Numbered from the stretch's first letter, positions 17,394 to 27,908 are shown. The stretch is 64,000 nt of DNA from Mucilaginibacter sp. (GCA_031292485.1 JARLHA010000062.1:1-64000); one strand, 5' to 3'. The notes: generated by a model from the sequence alone, not told the origin. Made by a program: numbers and translations.

Positions 17394-18260
17394 ATGAACC
17401 CGAAATTAAGCCTGGCTATAGGTATCCTGTGTATTTCCTTTTCACCTATTTTCGTCAAACTGGCAGGGGTTCCGCCGGTACCGGCAACGTTTTACCGGAT
17501 CCTGATCGCCTGGCTTTTTTTGATGCCCTATGTAGTAGCCAAAGGCAAGTTAATGATTGGAGGCAAAGCATTAATGATCGCGATTGCTGGCGGCGTGGTT
17601 TTTGGCGTCGACCTGGCCATCTGGAACATTTCGCTGATGACCATCTCCGCCACCATTTCCACCCTGCTGGGTAACCTGGCGCCGGTTTGGGTTGGCTTGC
17701 TGAGTTATTTGTTGTTCCGGAAAAAAGCGGGATCCTTATTCTGGAAGGGAACTTTCCTGGCCGTAGCTGGTATGGTGGTGCTGGTTGGTTTCCGGGACGT
17801 AATGGCGTTCAAATTCAGCAACGGCGTGCTGCTGGCCCTCTTGTCCAGCGTACTTTATGCGGTTTATATACTGATGACCGCCGGGATCCTGCAAAAAACA
17901 GATACACTCACCTTTATGTTTTACAATATGCTTGGCGCCAGTGTTTGTATGCTGGTGGTATGCTTGTTTGAGCACGACCAGATGGGCGGCTACTCCACCT
18001 CCGGTTGGTTATATCTTATTGCGATGGGCCTGCTTTGCCAGCTTACCGGCTGGATCACTATTAATAACGCACTGCGGCATCTTGAGTCGACCAAAGTTTC
18101 TATAGCACTGCTTTCGCAAACGGTATTTGCCGGCATTTTGGCTATGCTTTTGTTAAATGAGCGGCTTGGCGTAAACGAAATTATCGGGAGTGTTATCGTA
18201 TTGGCCGGTATAGCGCTTACTTTTTTAAGGCCGAAACAAGCAAATAAAAACGTAAATTAA
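17394..18260 (+). CDS. EamA/DMT family transporter
   Basis: 288 residues with ten hydrophobic segments arranged as two EamA repeats (first about 5-135, second about 145-285), the architecture of drug/metabolite transporters. PVPATFYRILIAWLFLMP in the first repeat and FAGILAMLLLNERLGVNEIIGSVIVLAGI in the second are typical. The ATG at 17394 (MNPKLSLAIG) is preferred over a TTG six codons upstream. Substrate unknown. Confidence 0.88.
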   Translation: MNPKLSLAIGILCISFSPIFVKLAGVPPVPATFYRILIAWLFLMPYVVAKGKLMIGGKALMIAIAGGVVFGVDLAIWNISLMTISATISTLLGNLAPVWVGLLSYLLFRKKAGSLFWKGTFLAVAGMVVLVGFRDVMAFKFSNGVLLALLSSVLYAVYILMTAGILQKTDTLTFMFYNMLGASVCMLVVCLFEHDQMGGYSTSGWLYLIAMGLLCQLTGWITINNALRHLESTKVSIALLSQTVFAGILAMLLLNERLGVNEIIGSVIVLAGIALTFLRPKQANKNVN

Positions 18261-18332
18261 TTTTCCACAATCAGCTTCAAAGTGGTTTCCTGTCAGTAAA
18301 CTTATTATACTTGTACTGTGAAGTCGGCCAAA

Positions 18333-18435
18333 TGTAGAGACGCAATATTTTGCGTCTCTTGTATACATTGTATACAAATCCACCGAAGCAAATTCGCCCT
18401 GCATGGCGGGAGACGCAAAATATTGCGTCTCTACA
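18333..18435. mobile_element. 103-bp MITE-like palindromic element
   Basis: A perfect 26-bp terminal inverted repeat occupies 18333-18358 and 18410-18435 (starting TGTAGAGACGCAATATTT). Each arm is itself a hairpin (GAGACGCAA-TATT-TTGCGTCTC). No open frame lies inside. The core GTAGAGACGCAAnATnTTGCGTCTC is, from memory, a widespread bacterial repeat. It sits 42 bp upstream of an orphan HigA-like antitoxin gene. Confidence 0.75.
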
Positions 18436-18477
18436 CCCATCGGATATCATTTTTGGACATATTTATAAATAATTATC

Positions 18478-18843
18478 ATGGGAAATACCTGGAAAGTCTT
18501 AAAAACTGAATTGGATTATAAGGTTGCCCTTGAGAGGACAATTGATATATTTTATGCAGAGAAGGGAACTCCCGAGTCTGACGAGCTTGAGCTTCTATTA
18601 TTGTTGGTAAAAGATTACGAGGATAGACACTACCATATCCCCGATCCAGACCCAATCGAAGTAATAAAATTAAAACTGGAAGAAAAGGGATTGAAACAAA
18701 AAGACCTTGAACACATTATCGGTTCTAAAGGGTATGTTTCACAGGTATTATCCGGTAAAAAAGAGCTTACGTTAAAAATGGCGAGAGGCCTGCATCGCTA
18801 TTTAGGAATATCAGCAGATATCCTTTTAGCGGATACAAAATAA
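18478..18843 (+). CDS. HigA-type helix-turn-helix antitoxin, toxin not present
   Basis: 121 residues. The N-terminal helical part (about 1-60; ELELLLLLVKDYEDRHY) precedes an HTH domain (about 62-115; IKLKLEEKGLKQKDLEHIIGSKGYVSQVLSGKKELTLKMARGL). This is the layout of HigA antitoxins of COG5499, which bind DNA and a HigB RNA-cleaving toxin normally encoded just upstream. No HigB frame precedes it; the upstream space holds the 103-bp palindromic element. It lies 32 bp before dnaG on the same strand. Confidence 0.75.
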   Translation: MGNTWKVLKTELDYKVALERTIDIFYAEKGTPESDELELLLLLVKDYEDRHYHIPDPDPIEVIKLKLEEKGLKQKDLEHIIGSKGYVSQVLSGKKELTLKMARGLHRYLGISADILLADTK

Positions 18844-18875
18844 ATTTTTTTAAAAAAAAACGTCATTTTTGCTGC

Positions 18876-20798
18876 ATGATCATCAAATCAACCATCGACC
18901 GTATAATGGAAGCCACAGATATTGTGGAGGTGATTGGTGAGTTTGTACAATTAAAAAAACGCGGCGCAAATTATGTGGGCCTGTCCCCTTTTGCCAATGA
19001 ACGCACGCCATCGTTCACCGTTTCGCCGGCTAAAGGAATTTTTAAAGATTTTTCCTCCGGAAAAGGCGGTTCCGCGGTAACTTTTTTAATGGAGCTTGAA
19101 AAATTCAGCTATCCGGAAGCATTAAAGTGGCTGGCTAAAAAGTATGGGATTGAGGTAGAGGAAACGGTTGAAACCGTTGAGAACAAGGAAGAGGAAAATC
19201 GCCGCGAAAGCCTGATGATTGTGACGGCATACGCCGCCAAATTTTTTCATGAAAGTTTACTGGATACGGAAGAAGGGCAGAATATCGGCCTGAGCTATTT
19301 TAAAGAGCGGGGCTTCAGTAACGATATCATCAAAAAATTCGAGCTTGGCTACTCGCCCGACCAATGGGAAGCGTTTACCGGGCAGGCAATAAAAAACGGG
19401 TACCAGCAGCAGTTTTTAGAAGAAAGCGGACTTTCTGTAAAGCGGGATAATGGCACACTGTACGACAGGTACCGCGGGCGGGTAATGTTCCCGATCCATA
19501 GTTTTACAGGTAGGGTGATCGCCTTTGGCGGACGTACGCTTAAGAGTGATAAAAACGTTCCTAAGTATGTCAACTCGCCCGAGTCGGAAATCTACCATAA
19601 ATCCAATGTGCTTTATGGGTTGTATTTCGCCAAAAAAGCCATCCGCGAAGTAGATAATTGCTTTTTGGTGGAGGGGTACGCCGATGTGCTTTCGGTTTTC
19701 CAGGCGGGAATTGAGAATGTGGTGGCCTCCTCTGGCACCTCGCTCACCGTTGAGCAGATCAGGCTGATTGGGCGTTTCACTAAAAACATTACCATCCTTT
19801 ATGATGGGGATGCCGCCGGGATCAAAGCCTCCCTCCGCGGGTTGGATATGATCCTGGAAGAGGGCTTGAATGTGAAGGTGGTGCTTTTTCCGGACGGGCA
19901 TGATCCGGATTCCTACGTGAGGCTCGTGGGCACTGCCGGCTTCAAAAAACACATCGAGGATAATAAAAAGGATTTTATCCTGTATAAAACCGATTTGCTG
20001 CTGAAAGACGCAGGCAACGACCCCATAAAAAAAGCAGAAGTCATTCGCGAGATCGTCGAAAGCGTAGCCAAAATACCGGATTCTATCAAAGCCTCGGTTT
20101 TCATTAAGGAATGCAGCTATTTATTAAAGATAGATGAGCGGGCCCTGCTTTCGGAGCTGAATAAAATGCGGATGGCGAAAGCCAAAAAGGATTCGCAGCA
20201 GCAAATTTCAAGGCCACAAGTACCGGTTGATGAGTCGTTGCTGGAAGAGCCGCAGGAACGGATCGAAAAAGACGATTTCAGCCAGGAAAAAGAGATCATC
20301 AGGCTATTACTGCTTTACGGCAACCGTGTAATTGATTGGGACGGCATCGCCAACACCTATATCGGCCCTTTTATTATTGCCGAACTAAGTGATATAACGT
20401 TTGAAAATGAAACCTGTAAGTCATTTGTAGAGACTTATCGCAGGGAAGTAGAAAACGGCGTACTTCCGGATGAGCAATATTTTATTCATCTCCCCCAAAA
20501 AGAGATCGTGGATTTAACGGTGACCCTTATCGCCACCAAATATACCCTGAGCGATAACTGGTACGAGATGCACAAGATTTTAGTGCCCGATGAGCAGGTA
20601 AATATGCGGGCAACCATTTTGGGCGCTATTTTTCACTTAAAAAAGCAAAAGGTGGGCAAGATCCTGGAAGGATTACGTAACGAGCTTCAAAAAACAGCTG
20701 TTGAAGAAGATCAGGAAATATTGCTGAACCAGTATATGCATATGAAAAAGGTGGAGAAAACTATTTCGGATTATTTGGGGTCTGTAATATTAAAATAA
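18876..20798 (+). CDS. dnaG: DNA primase DnaG with a degenerate zinc site
   Basis: A 640-residue replicative primase with an N-terminal zinc-finger-like region (about 30-70), catalytic core and TOPRIM domain (FLVEGYADVLSVFQAG, ILYDGDAAGIKASLRGLD, PDGHDPDSY) and a C-terminal helicase-binding region. In E. coli the zinc is held by Cys40, His43, Cys61 and Cys64. Here those positions are Ser37, Ala40, Asp58 and Ser61, while the surrounding pattern (GLSPFANERTPSFTVSPAKG, FKDFSSGKGGSAVTFLM) is kept. The fold therefore probably persists without zinc. Start, length and all catalytic motifs are normal. Confidence 0.95.
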   Translation: MIIKSTIDRIMEATDIVEVIGEFVQLKKRGANYVGLSPFANERTPSFTVSPAKGIFKDFSSGKGGSAVTFLMELEKFSYPEALKWLAKKYGIEVEETVETVENKEEENRRESLMIVTAYAAKFFHESLLDTEEGQNIGLSYFKERGFSNDIIKKFELGYSPDQWEAFTGQAIKNGYQQQFLEESGLSVKRDNGTLYDRYRGRVMFPIHSFTGRVIAFGGRTLKSDKNVPKYVNSPESEIYHKSNVLYGLYFAKKAIREVDNCFLVEGYADVLSVFQAGIENVVASSGTSLTVEQIRLIGRFTKNITILYDGDAAGIKASLRGLDMILEEGLNVKVVLFPDGHDPDSYVRLVGTAGFKKHIEDNKKDFILYKTDLLLKDAGNDPIKKAEVIREIVESVAKIPDSIKASVFIKECSYLLKIDERALLSELNKMRMAKAKKDSQQQISRPQVPVDESLLEEPQERIEKDDFSQEKEIIRLLLLYGNRVIDWDGIANTYIGPFIIAELSDITFENETCKSFVETYRREVENGVLPDEQYFIHLPQKEIVDLTVTLIATKYTLSDNWYEMHKILVPDEQVNMRATILGAIFHLKKQKVGKILEGLRNELQKTAVEEDQEILLNQYMHMKKVEKTISDYLGSVILK

Positions 20799-20810
20799 TG
20801 GCCCATAGTG

Positions 20811-20894
20811 GCCTCACCTAAATCCTCTCCAAAGGAGAGGACTTAAAAAAGAGCGAAGCTAAAGCCCTCTCCTTTGGAGAGGGTTGGGTGAGGC
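20811..20894. repeat. 84-bp palindromic element, family copy 1
   Basis: It begins GCCTCACCTAAATCCTCTCC and ends with nearly the reverse complement, so about 29 bp at each end pair, with the inner CTCTCCAAAGGAGAG itself palindromic. A second, longer copy with the same ends lies at 29599-29717. It separates dnaG from yraN and may act as a terminator. Confidence 0.7.
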
Positions 20895-20952
20895 GAAAGC
20901 GATGAATAGGGGTAGAGAAATTGAAAAGGAAGATCACTATAATCTCATATTA

Positions 20953-21321
20953 ATGGCCCAACACCTCGACCTTGGCCGCAAAGGCGAAGCTATTGCAAAA
21001 GCGCACCTGGAGAATGCCGGGTATGAAATACTGGACGAGAACTGGACGCATGGCAAATTAGAGGTTGACCTTATTGCATATAAAAACAAGGTGATTATAT
21101 TTACCGAAGTAAAAACCCGCACGGGCAACGGCTTTGGCGAACCGGAGGATTTTGTAGACCGGCGCAAACAAAGGCTATTGGCTGAAGCAGCGGATGAGTA
21201 CCTGTACCTGATGAACCACCAGGGCGAAGTGCGGTTTGACATTATATCGGTTTTGTTTGATCGGAAAAATAATTTTGTACTAAAACATATTGAAGACGCG
21301 TTTTGGCCTGATGCCAGTTAA
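20953..21321 (+). CDS. YraN family (UPF0102) nuclease-like protein
   Basis: 122 residues from ATG 20953 (MAQHLDLGRKGEAIAKAHL), which matches the usual YraN start; longer frames begin inside the palindromic repeat and are rejected. The core shows the restriction-like pattern GYEILDENWTHGKLEVDLIAYKNKVIIFTEVKTR, with an Asp and the E-V-K pair as candidate metal ligands. The family is widespread and of unproven function. The stop is 7 bp before the next gene's ATG. Confidence 0.88.
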   Translation: MAQHLDLGRKGEAIAKAHLENAGYEILDENWTHGKLEVDLIAYKNKVIIFTEVKTRTGNGFGEPEDFVDRRKQRLLAEAADEYLYLMNHQGEVRFDIISVLFDRKNNFVLKHIEDAFWPDAS

Positions 21322-21328
21322 ATATCAC

Positions 21329-22414
21329 ATGAAAAATAAATTAAGCTTACTATTAGTTACTACTACCTTGTTCCTTTTCAACTGCGGTTGCAAGCATAAT
21401 GAACAAACAGATAATAGCGTTACCGTCAGCCCCGAAGCAGGCACTTCCTACAAATCGGGCGACCTGGTTGCGGTACAAGCGCATTATCCCAAAGATATGA
21501 GGCCCGATTCTATTGTTTACCTGTTAGATTCGATTAAGGTGGGCTCGTTAAAGGATTCATCTGCATTAAGCCTAAAAACGGATTCGATGCACATGGGCCC
21601 ACGGATCATCACCGCGAAAGTTTACCAGGGGGGCAAAAGCCAGGATGCTTCTACCAATATTGTTTTGCTGCCGGCAAAAGCGCCCGAACAATATACCTAC
21701 AGGGTGATCAAAACATTTCCGCATGATACCGGCAGTTTTACCGAAGGCCTGGTTTACCAGGACGGCTTTTTATATGAAAGCGGAGGCGGCTATTTGAAGC
21801 CGCCTAAAGACCAGGAAGTTACCAACCAGTCGAGTTTAAGAAAAGTAGATTTAGCTACTGGTAAAGTGCTTAAAAAAGTAATGCTGGATTCAGCTGTTTT
21901 TGGCGAAGGGATCTCTATCGTAGGGAATAAGATCGTGCAGCTGACCTATCATGAAAAGGTGGGTTATGTTTATGACAAGGAGACCTTTAACAAGCTAAGC
22001 ACCTTTGTAAACAATACAGGTGTTGAAGGCTGGGGCATGTGTTTTGACGGTACAAAACTGTATATGGACGACAGTACCAACCGGATTTGGCTTTTGGATA
22101 AGAACACCTTTAAGCAAATCGGCTATATTGATGTGTATGATGATAAAGGCCCGGTGAACAGTATTAATGAGCTGGAATACATTGATGGGAAAATATATGC
22201 CAATATCTGGCAAACCAATAATATTATCGTCATCGACCCCAAAACAGGGGCAGTGCTTGAAAAAATTGACCTGACGAATCTGTACCCCCAGGATAAAAGA
22301 AGCCCCGGTGCGGATGTTTTAAACGGGATAGCCTATGATGCCGCCGGAAAAAGAATTTTTATCACCGGAAAAAAGTGGCCAACACTATATCAAGTGGAAT
22401 TTCTGAAGAAGTAA
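21329..22414 (+). CDS. Glutaminyl-peptide cyclotransferase, lipoprotein
   Basis: 361 residues from ATG 21329, with a lipoprotein signal (LFLFNCGC). An N-terminal beta domain (about 30-125) is followed by a five-bladed beta-propeller domain of the plant/bacterial glutamine cyclotransferase type (PF05096): FPHDTGSFTEGLVYQDGFLYESGG, VEGWGMCFDG, ADVLNGIAYD. The enzyme converts N-terminal Gln to pyroglutamate. It probably acts in the periplasm or at the surface. It follows yraN closely and may share its transcript. Confidence 0.85.
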   Translation: MKNKLSLLLVTTTLFLFNCGCKHNEQTDNSVTVSPEAGTSYKSGDLVAVQAHYPKDMRPDSIVYLLDSIKVGSLKDSSALSLKTDSMHMGPRIITAKVYQGGKSQDASTNIVLLPAKAPEQYTYRVIKTFPHDTGSFTEGLVYQDGFLYESGGGYLKPPKDQEVTNQSSLRKVDLATGKVLKKVMLDSAVFGEGISIVGNKIVQLTYHEKVGYVYDKETFNKLSTFVNNTGVEGWGMCFDGTKLYMDDSTNRIWLLDKNTFKQIGYIDVYDDKGPVNSINELEYIDGKIYANIWQTNNIIVIDPKTGAVLEKIDLTNLYPQDKRSPGADVLNGIAYDAAGKRIFITGKKWPTLYQVEFLKK

Positions 22415-22527
22415 GGCGTTTGAAGTGGTGGTATAGATTTGTGAAACATCAATTGTTTGCTGGCAATATCAGCACCGATTATTATGGTTATCCTGTCCGG
22501 TATAGCGTGGTTTTGGTTGGCGGATTA

Positions 22528-22751
22528 TTTGGCTAAAGCCGCATTCCTCTTTGTTTTTGTGGTCCGTCCCATAAATGGGACGGCAATGAAGATGCAGGGG
22601 CTATGCAAATATTAAAGGACTTAATTTGATTGGAGGGCCAGGTAACCAAAGGGGATTAAATCGAGGGGTAAGAAAATATAGAAAGTAACTTCATTGCCGT
22701 TGGCTTTAGCCAACGGATCAATAAATAGAGGGAAATGCGGCTTTAGCCAAA
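22528..22751. repeat. Inverted-repeat unit downstream of the second RAYT
   Basis: TTTGGCTAAAGCCGCATTCC (22528-22547) pairs with its near-perfect reverse complement at 22731-22751. Inside lie the hairpin GTCCCATAAATGGGAC (22564-22579) and the perfect palindrome CCGTTGGCTTTAGCCAACGG (22697-22716). The unit abuts the stop of the RAYT gene and is its likely REP substrate. It fills most of the 338-bp gap after the cyclotransferase gene. Confidence 0.7.
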
Positions 22752-22752
22752 G

Positions 22753-23196
22753 TTAGACAGGATGGTCCTTAATTATCTCCCATCCATACTTCGTCATAAA
22801 CTCATTCACCTCATCCTCAAAAGATTTTTTTGCATGATGCTTTTCCTGGTTTTTGATATAGCCTTTCACCGCCTCAACTTGCGATTCACTTACCGAAACA
22901 GCGAAATAATCGTCTTGCCAGCTGAATTTACCCGGTGTTAAGTGGTTCTGGTTTATCCAAAACGAAGATTCACCTTTTATTAATTGGGTAATTTTGGATA
23001 TAGTTTGATCTTTCCCCAAAGAGATTAAACAATGAAGATGGTCGGTATATCCATCAATCGCTTCGAGGAAGATTTCCTTTTCTTTGCAGTTTTTTATAAT
23101 GTGTTTATGCACATCATATCGGATGTTTTTATTGAGCCAGGGCTCCCTGTTTTTAGTAGAAAAGACAAGGTGAACCCAAATTTTCACAAATGACAT
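22753..23196 (-). CDS. REP-associated tyrosine transposase, second family
   Basis: 147 residues, Y1/IS200 type, with a metal-binding motif in GYTDHLHCLISL and the catalytic tyrosine in KGYIKNQEKHHAKKSF. It is distantly related to the protein at 7133-7600 (shared FSWQDDYFA/FHWQDGYGA and NQxxHHAKK) but has its own, different palindromes. Flanking palindromes on both sides (22697-22716 and 23288-23307, identical 20-mers) suggest a functional RAYT/REP pair. Confidence 0.85.
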   Translation of the reverse strand: MSFVKIWVHLVFSTKNREPWLNKNIRYDVHKHIIKNCKEKEIFLEAIDGYTDHLHCLISLGKDQTISKITQLIKGESSFWINQNHLTPGKFSWQDDYFAVSVSESQVEAVKGYIKNQEKHHAKKSFEDEVNEFMTKYGWEIIKDHPV

Positions 23197-23287
23197 GGCG
23201 GTTTCGGTTGAAGTTTTATGGCATAAATTTAATTATTCAAATAGGTTAGGAAAACAAAAAGCAAGGCAAACCACAAAAAATTCATTG

Positions 23288-23343
23288 CCGTTGGCTTTAG
23301 CCAACGGAATAATGAATAAAAAACGTCCTGGCTTCAGCCCAAA
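23288..23343. repeat. REP palindrome upstream of the second RAYT
   Basis: The 20-mer CCGTTGGCTTTAGCCAACGG at 23288-23307 is identical to that at 22697-22716. It is followed by CTGGCTTCAGCCCA, a variant of the outer repeat. It ends at the pgi stop codon. Confidence 0.65.
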
Positions 23344-25020
<1,677 letters not shown>

Positions 25021-25168
25021 TTAATAGTTAGGCTGGTATTAAATCTAAAACTATTACTTGTTCGTGTTATTTTAACACCACAGCCATCGTGTTTGTTTTA
25101 CACTATCTTAATTATCATAATTATAACAAATTTTGATAATTATTTGAATTTTCAAAATAATTAAAGCC

Positions 25169-25176
25169 TATATTTG
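25169..25176 (+). promoter_or_regulatory. Candidate promoter for the 25243 gene
   Basis: TATATTTG fits TAnnTTTG, with TTG at 25144-25146 about 22 bases upstream as a -33 element. This would give a leader of about 60 bases. Confidence 0.45.
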
Positions 25177-25242
25177 TGTTGATGATAAAAAAACAATCCG
25201 TTTGTCGTCAAATTGTTAATCTGCTAAACTAAAAAATTTACC

Positions 25243-25680
25243 ATGTTTGAAAAACTCTTTTTGCTTGTCAAAAATAACGCCGGGAGGGCTGTTATTGACA
25301 ATCCGGAGATCCCGGAAAAGTACCATGAAGCGGTGATCAACGAAGCTTCAAGTTCAATTATTGAGGTGTTAAAGGGCCAGATGGAGACGGGTAAGGTAAA
25401 AGACCTGGTACGTTTTTTTCAGTTTTCGGGCTTTTATAACAAATCGCTGGTAGCTAGCATCGTTAATAAATTTGCCAATAAACTGAATAAATTTTATGGT
25501 TTAGAGCCTGAACAGGCAATGCATACTGCCAAATTGCTCATCCCCCCGGTGATGGAAGAAATGGTGAAACAGGCAAAAAACGAACAAAATAAAGATTTTG
25601 GGTTATCTAACCTTTTATCAAAATTAACCGGGGGCCAGCGCGACATGAGCGGCCTGGTAAGCCAGCTAAATATTGCTTAG
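25243..25680 (+). CDS. Small helical protein of unknown function
   Basis: A 145-residue, all-helical, soluble protein without a signal peptide. The C-terminal part (SNLLSKLTGGQRDMSGLVSQL) is reminiscent of DUF937-like proteins, where Gly-containing LLG/LLSKL segments recur, but the match is weak. It has its own promoter-like sequence and a strong terminator, so it appears to be a monocistronic, well-expressed gene. Confidence 0.65.
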   Translation: MFEKLFLLVKNNAGRAVIDNPEIPEKYHEAVINEASSSIIEVLKGQMETGKVKDLVRFFQFSGFYNKSLVASIVNKFANKLNKFYGLEPEQAMHTAKLLIPPVMEEMVKQAKNEQNKDFGLSNLLSKLTGGQRDMSGLVSQLNIA

Positions 25681-25706
25681 TTAAAGTTTAAAGTTTTATA
25701 AATGTT

Positions 25707-25742
25707 AAACGGGTTGTAAGGGAAACTTTACAACCCGTTTTT
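25707..25742 (+). terminator. Rho-independent terminator
   Basis: AAACGGGTTGTAA (25707-25719) and TTACAACCCGTTT (25728-25740) form a perfect 13-bp stem with an 8-base loop and a T-run. It is placed between the 25243 gene and prfB. Confidence 0.85.
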
Positions 25743-25810
25743 AGTTACGGAGACATCTATTTGCAACATTTCAACTTTACAACATTACAACAAAACAATA
25801 TATTTGCCAA

Positions 25811-26903
25811 ATGACTAAAGAACAGATCCAGGATTTAAGGGAAAGAGTAACTTCCCTGAGGAGGCATCTTTGACATCGACAAGAAACTCGATGCATTACA
25901 AAAAGAGCAGGATATAACCATTGGGCCAGGTTTTTGGGACTATCCCAAAGAAGCTGAGAAGGTATTGGCCTCCATCAAAACAAAAAAAGTGTGGACAGAC
26001 GCCTACCAGAAAGTAGTTGCTGTGGTTGAAGATACAGGTGTGCTGTTTGAATTTTTTCAGGCGGGCGACGCTACCGAAGCTGAAATGGAAGAACAGTACC
26101 AAATGGCGCTGAAAGCGGTTGAAGAGCTGGAATTCAAAAACATGCTCTCGGCCGAGGAGGACCAGTTTAACGCCGTGTTGCAAATTACCGCCGGCGCCGG
26201 CGGCACCGAAAGCTGCGACTGGGCAGGCATGCTGATGCGGATGTACATTATGTGGGCCGAGAAGAACGGATATAAAGTAAGCGAACAGGATTTCCAGGAA
26301 GGTGATGTGGCCGGGGTTAAAACAGTTACGCTGCAGATAGAGGGTGATTTCGCATACGGCTATTTAAAGGGCGAAAATGGCGTACACCGCCTGGTGCGTA
26401 TTTCGCCGTTTGATTCCAACGCCAAGCGGCATACTTCATTTGCGTCGGTGTATGTTTATCCGCTGGTTGACGATACCATTGAGATTGAAGTGAAGGATGC
26501 CGATATTGAATTTGAAACTTTCCGTTCAGGCGGCGCAGGTGGCCAGAACGTAAACAAGGTGGAAACTGCCGTGCGGCTTTACCACAAACCTTCGGGCATC
26601 ATCATCAAAAACCAGGAATCACGTTCCCAGTTGCAGAACAAGGAAAATGCTATCCGGTTGCTAAAATCGCAGCTTTATGAGGCCGAAATGCGCAAGCGTT
26701 TGGAAACCAGTAATGCTATTGAAGGCAATAAGAAAAAAATTGAGTGGGGGTCGCAGATTCGCAATTATGTTTTGCACCCATACAAACTGGTTAAGGACCT
26801 GCGCACCGATTACGAAACATCCAACGCAGCCGCGGTGCTTGACGGTGACCTGAATGATTTTTTAAAGGCCTATTTAATGGAGTTTGGCGGTGATAAGAGC
26901 TAA
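25811..26903 (+). CDS. prfB: Peptide chain release factor 2, programmed +1 frameshift
   Basis: RF2 releases peptides at UGA and UAA. It is read as join(25811-25870, 25872-26903), giving 363 residues. The first 20 codons end at CTT followed by in-frame TGA (25871-25873), with AGGAGG at 25859-25864 just upstream. Skipping T25871 continues as GAC ATC GAC. This is the classic RF2 autoregulatory frameshift: low RF2 favours the shift. Domain features are [12 protein letters not shown] with the SPF codon-recognition tripeptide and [17 protein letters not shown] with the GGQ hydrolysis motif. Length is normal. Confidence 0.95.
25859..25874 (+). promoter_or_regulatory. prfB: prfB frameshift site
   Basis: AGGAGG-CAT-CTT-TGA-C. 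The Shine-Dalgarno-like hexamer, the slippery CTT codon and the UGAC stop context all match known prfB sites. It is one of the few strong Shine-Dalgarno sequences in this window and serves recoding, not initiation. Confidence 0.92.
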
Positions 26904-26954
26904 CCGGTTTTTACGCAAAAATTACTACCTTGAACCGATCAATATAACCGTCTT

Positions 26955-27872
26955 ATGAACAGATATTTTTTGCTTTTATCAGCAGCTATGCTATCATCGT
27001 CAATGATTTTCGCACAGGAAAAACCAATTCCATTATATCCCAACGGGGTACCCAACAGCAAACCCGCTCCATCAACCTACGTTCAAAAATTGGACAAGGA
27101 TTGGATGCTTATGGTTACTACGCCGACTATTACTCCCTACCTCCCTGCAAAGGGAACAGCAAACGGGGCCGCTATCGTTATTTTTCCGGGCGGGGGGTAT
27201 GCGGGCCTTTCTATGGAAAATGAAGGTTCAAATATTGCTGCGGCTTTCAATAAGTTTGGGGTGACTGCTTTTGTAGTTACCTACCGCTTACCGAGCGACG
27301 ACATTATGGTTGATAAAACTATCGGCCCGCTGCAGGATGCGCAACAGGCGGTTTTAACGGTGAGGAAAAACGCTGCTGAATGGGGCATAAAACCGGATAA
27401 GATCGGGATTATCGGATTTTCTGCCGGCGGCCATTTGGCGTCGACAGAAGGGACACATTTTAATAAACGGGTGATCGGGGATAAAGAAGGCATCAGTGTT
27501 CGCCCTGATTTTATGGTGCTGTTGTACCCCGTGATCACTTTTGGGCCGATGGCGCATGTGGGTTCAAGGGAAAACCTGATCGGGAAAACGCCATCGCAGG
27601 ATTTGATTGATCTATACAGCAACGAAAAACAGGTAACCGCCAATACGCCCCCAACCTTTTTAGTGCATGCCGAAGATGACGATTTGGTACCGGTTGAGAA
27701 TACGCTGATGTTTTACGATGCGCTTTTAAAAGCAAAGGTGAAAGCCGAAATGCACATTTTTCAGTCCGGTGGACATGGGTTCGGGCTGAATAACCCCAAA
27801 ACCAAAGATAAGTGGATCGACTGGTGCAAAAACTGGATGGAAGAAAACGGGTTTATCCCACCGGCCCAATAG
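26955..27872 (+). CDS. Secreted alpha/beta-hydrolase, esterase type
   Basis: 305 residues with a signal peptide ending near SMIFAQ. Alpha/beta-hydrolase fold: oxyanion motif FPGGGYAGLS, nucleophile GFSAGGHLAS, an acid in HAEDDDLVP and the catalytic His in GGHGFG. It resembles the acetyl-xylan esterase/BD-FAE group found in Bacteroidota polysaccharide degradation. No glycosidase genes are adjacent, so the substrate is open. Confidence 0.85.
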   Translation: MNRYFLLLSAAMLSSSMIFAQEKPIPLYPNGVPNSKPAPSTYVQKLDKDWMLMVTTPTITPYLPAKGTANGAAIVIFPGGGYAGLSMENEGSNIAAAFNKFGVTAFVVTYRLPSDDIMVDKTIGPLQDAQQAVLTVRKNAAEWGIKPDKIGIIGFSAGGHLASTEGTHFNKRVIGDKEGISVRPDFMVLLYPVITFGPMAHVGSRENLIGKTPSQDLIDLYSNEKQVTANTPPTFLVHAEDDDLVPVENTLMFYDALLKAKVKAEMHIFQSGGHGFGLNNPKTKDKWIDWCKNWMEENGFIPPAQ

Positions 27873-27908
27873 CCCCCGCTATTTAGCGGAGGAGAATCAG
27901 ATGGTAAG

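Noticed and set aside
18318-18509. Frame spanning the 103-bp palindromic element
   Set aside because: It only translates the MITE arms and overlaps the HigA-like gene.
25965-26903. A shorter release factor starting after the in-frame TGA
   Set aside because: The upstream 20 codons, AGGAGG and CTT-TGA-C show a programmed frameshift, so the full gene starts at 25811.
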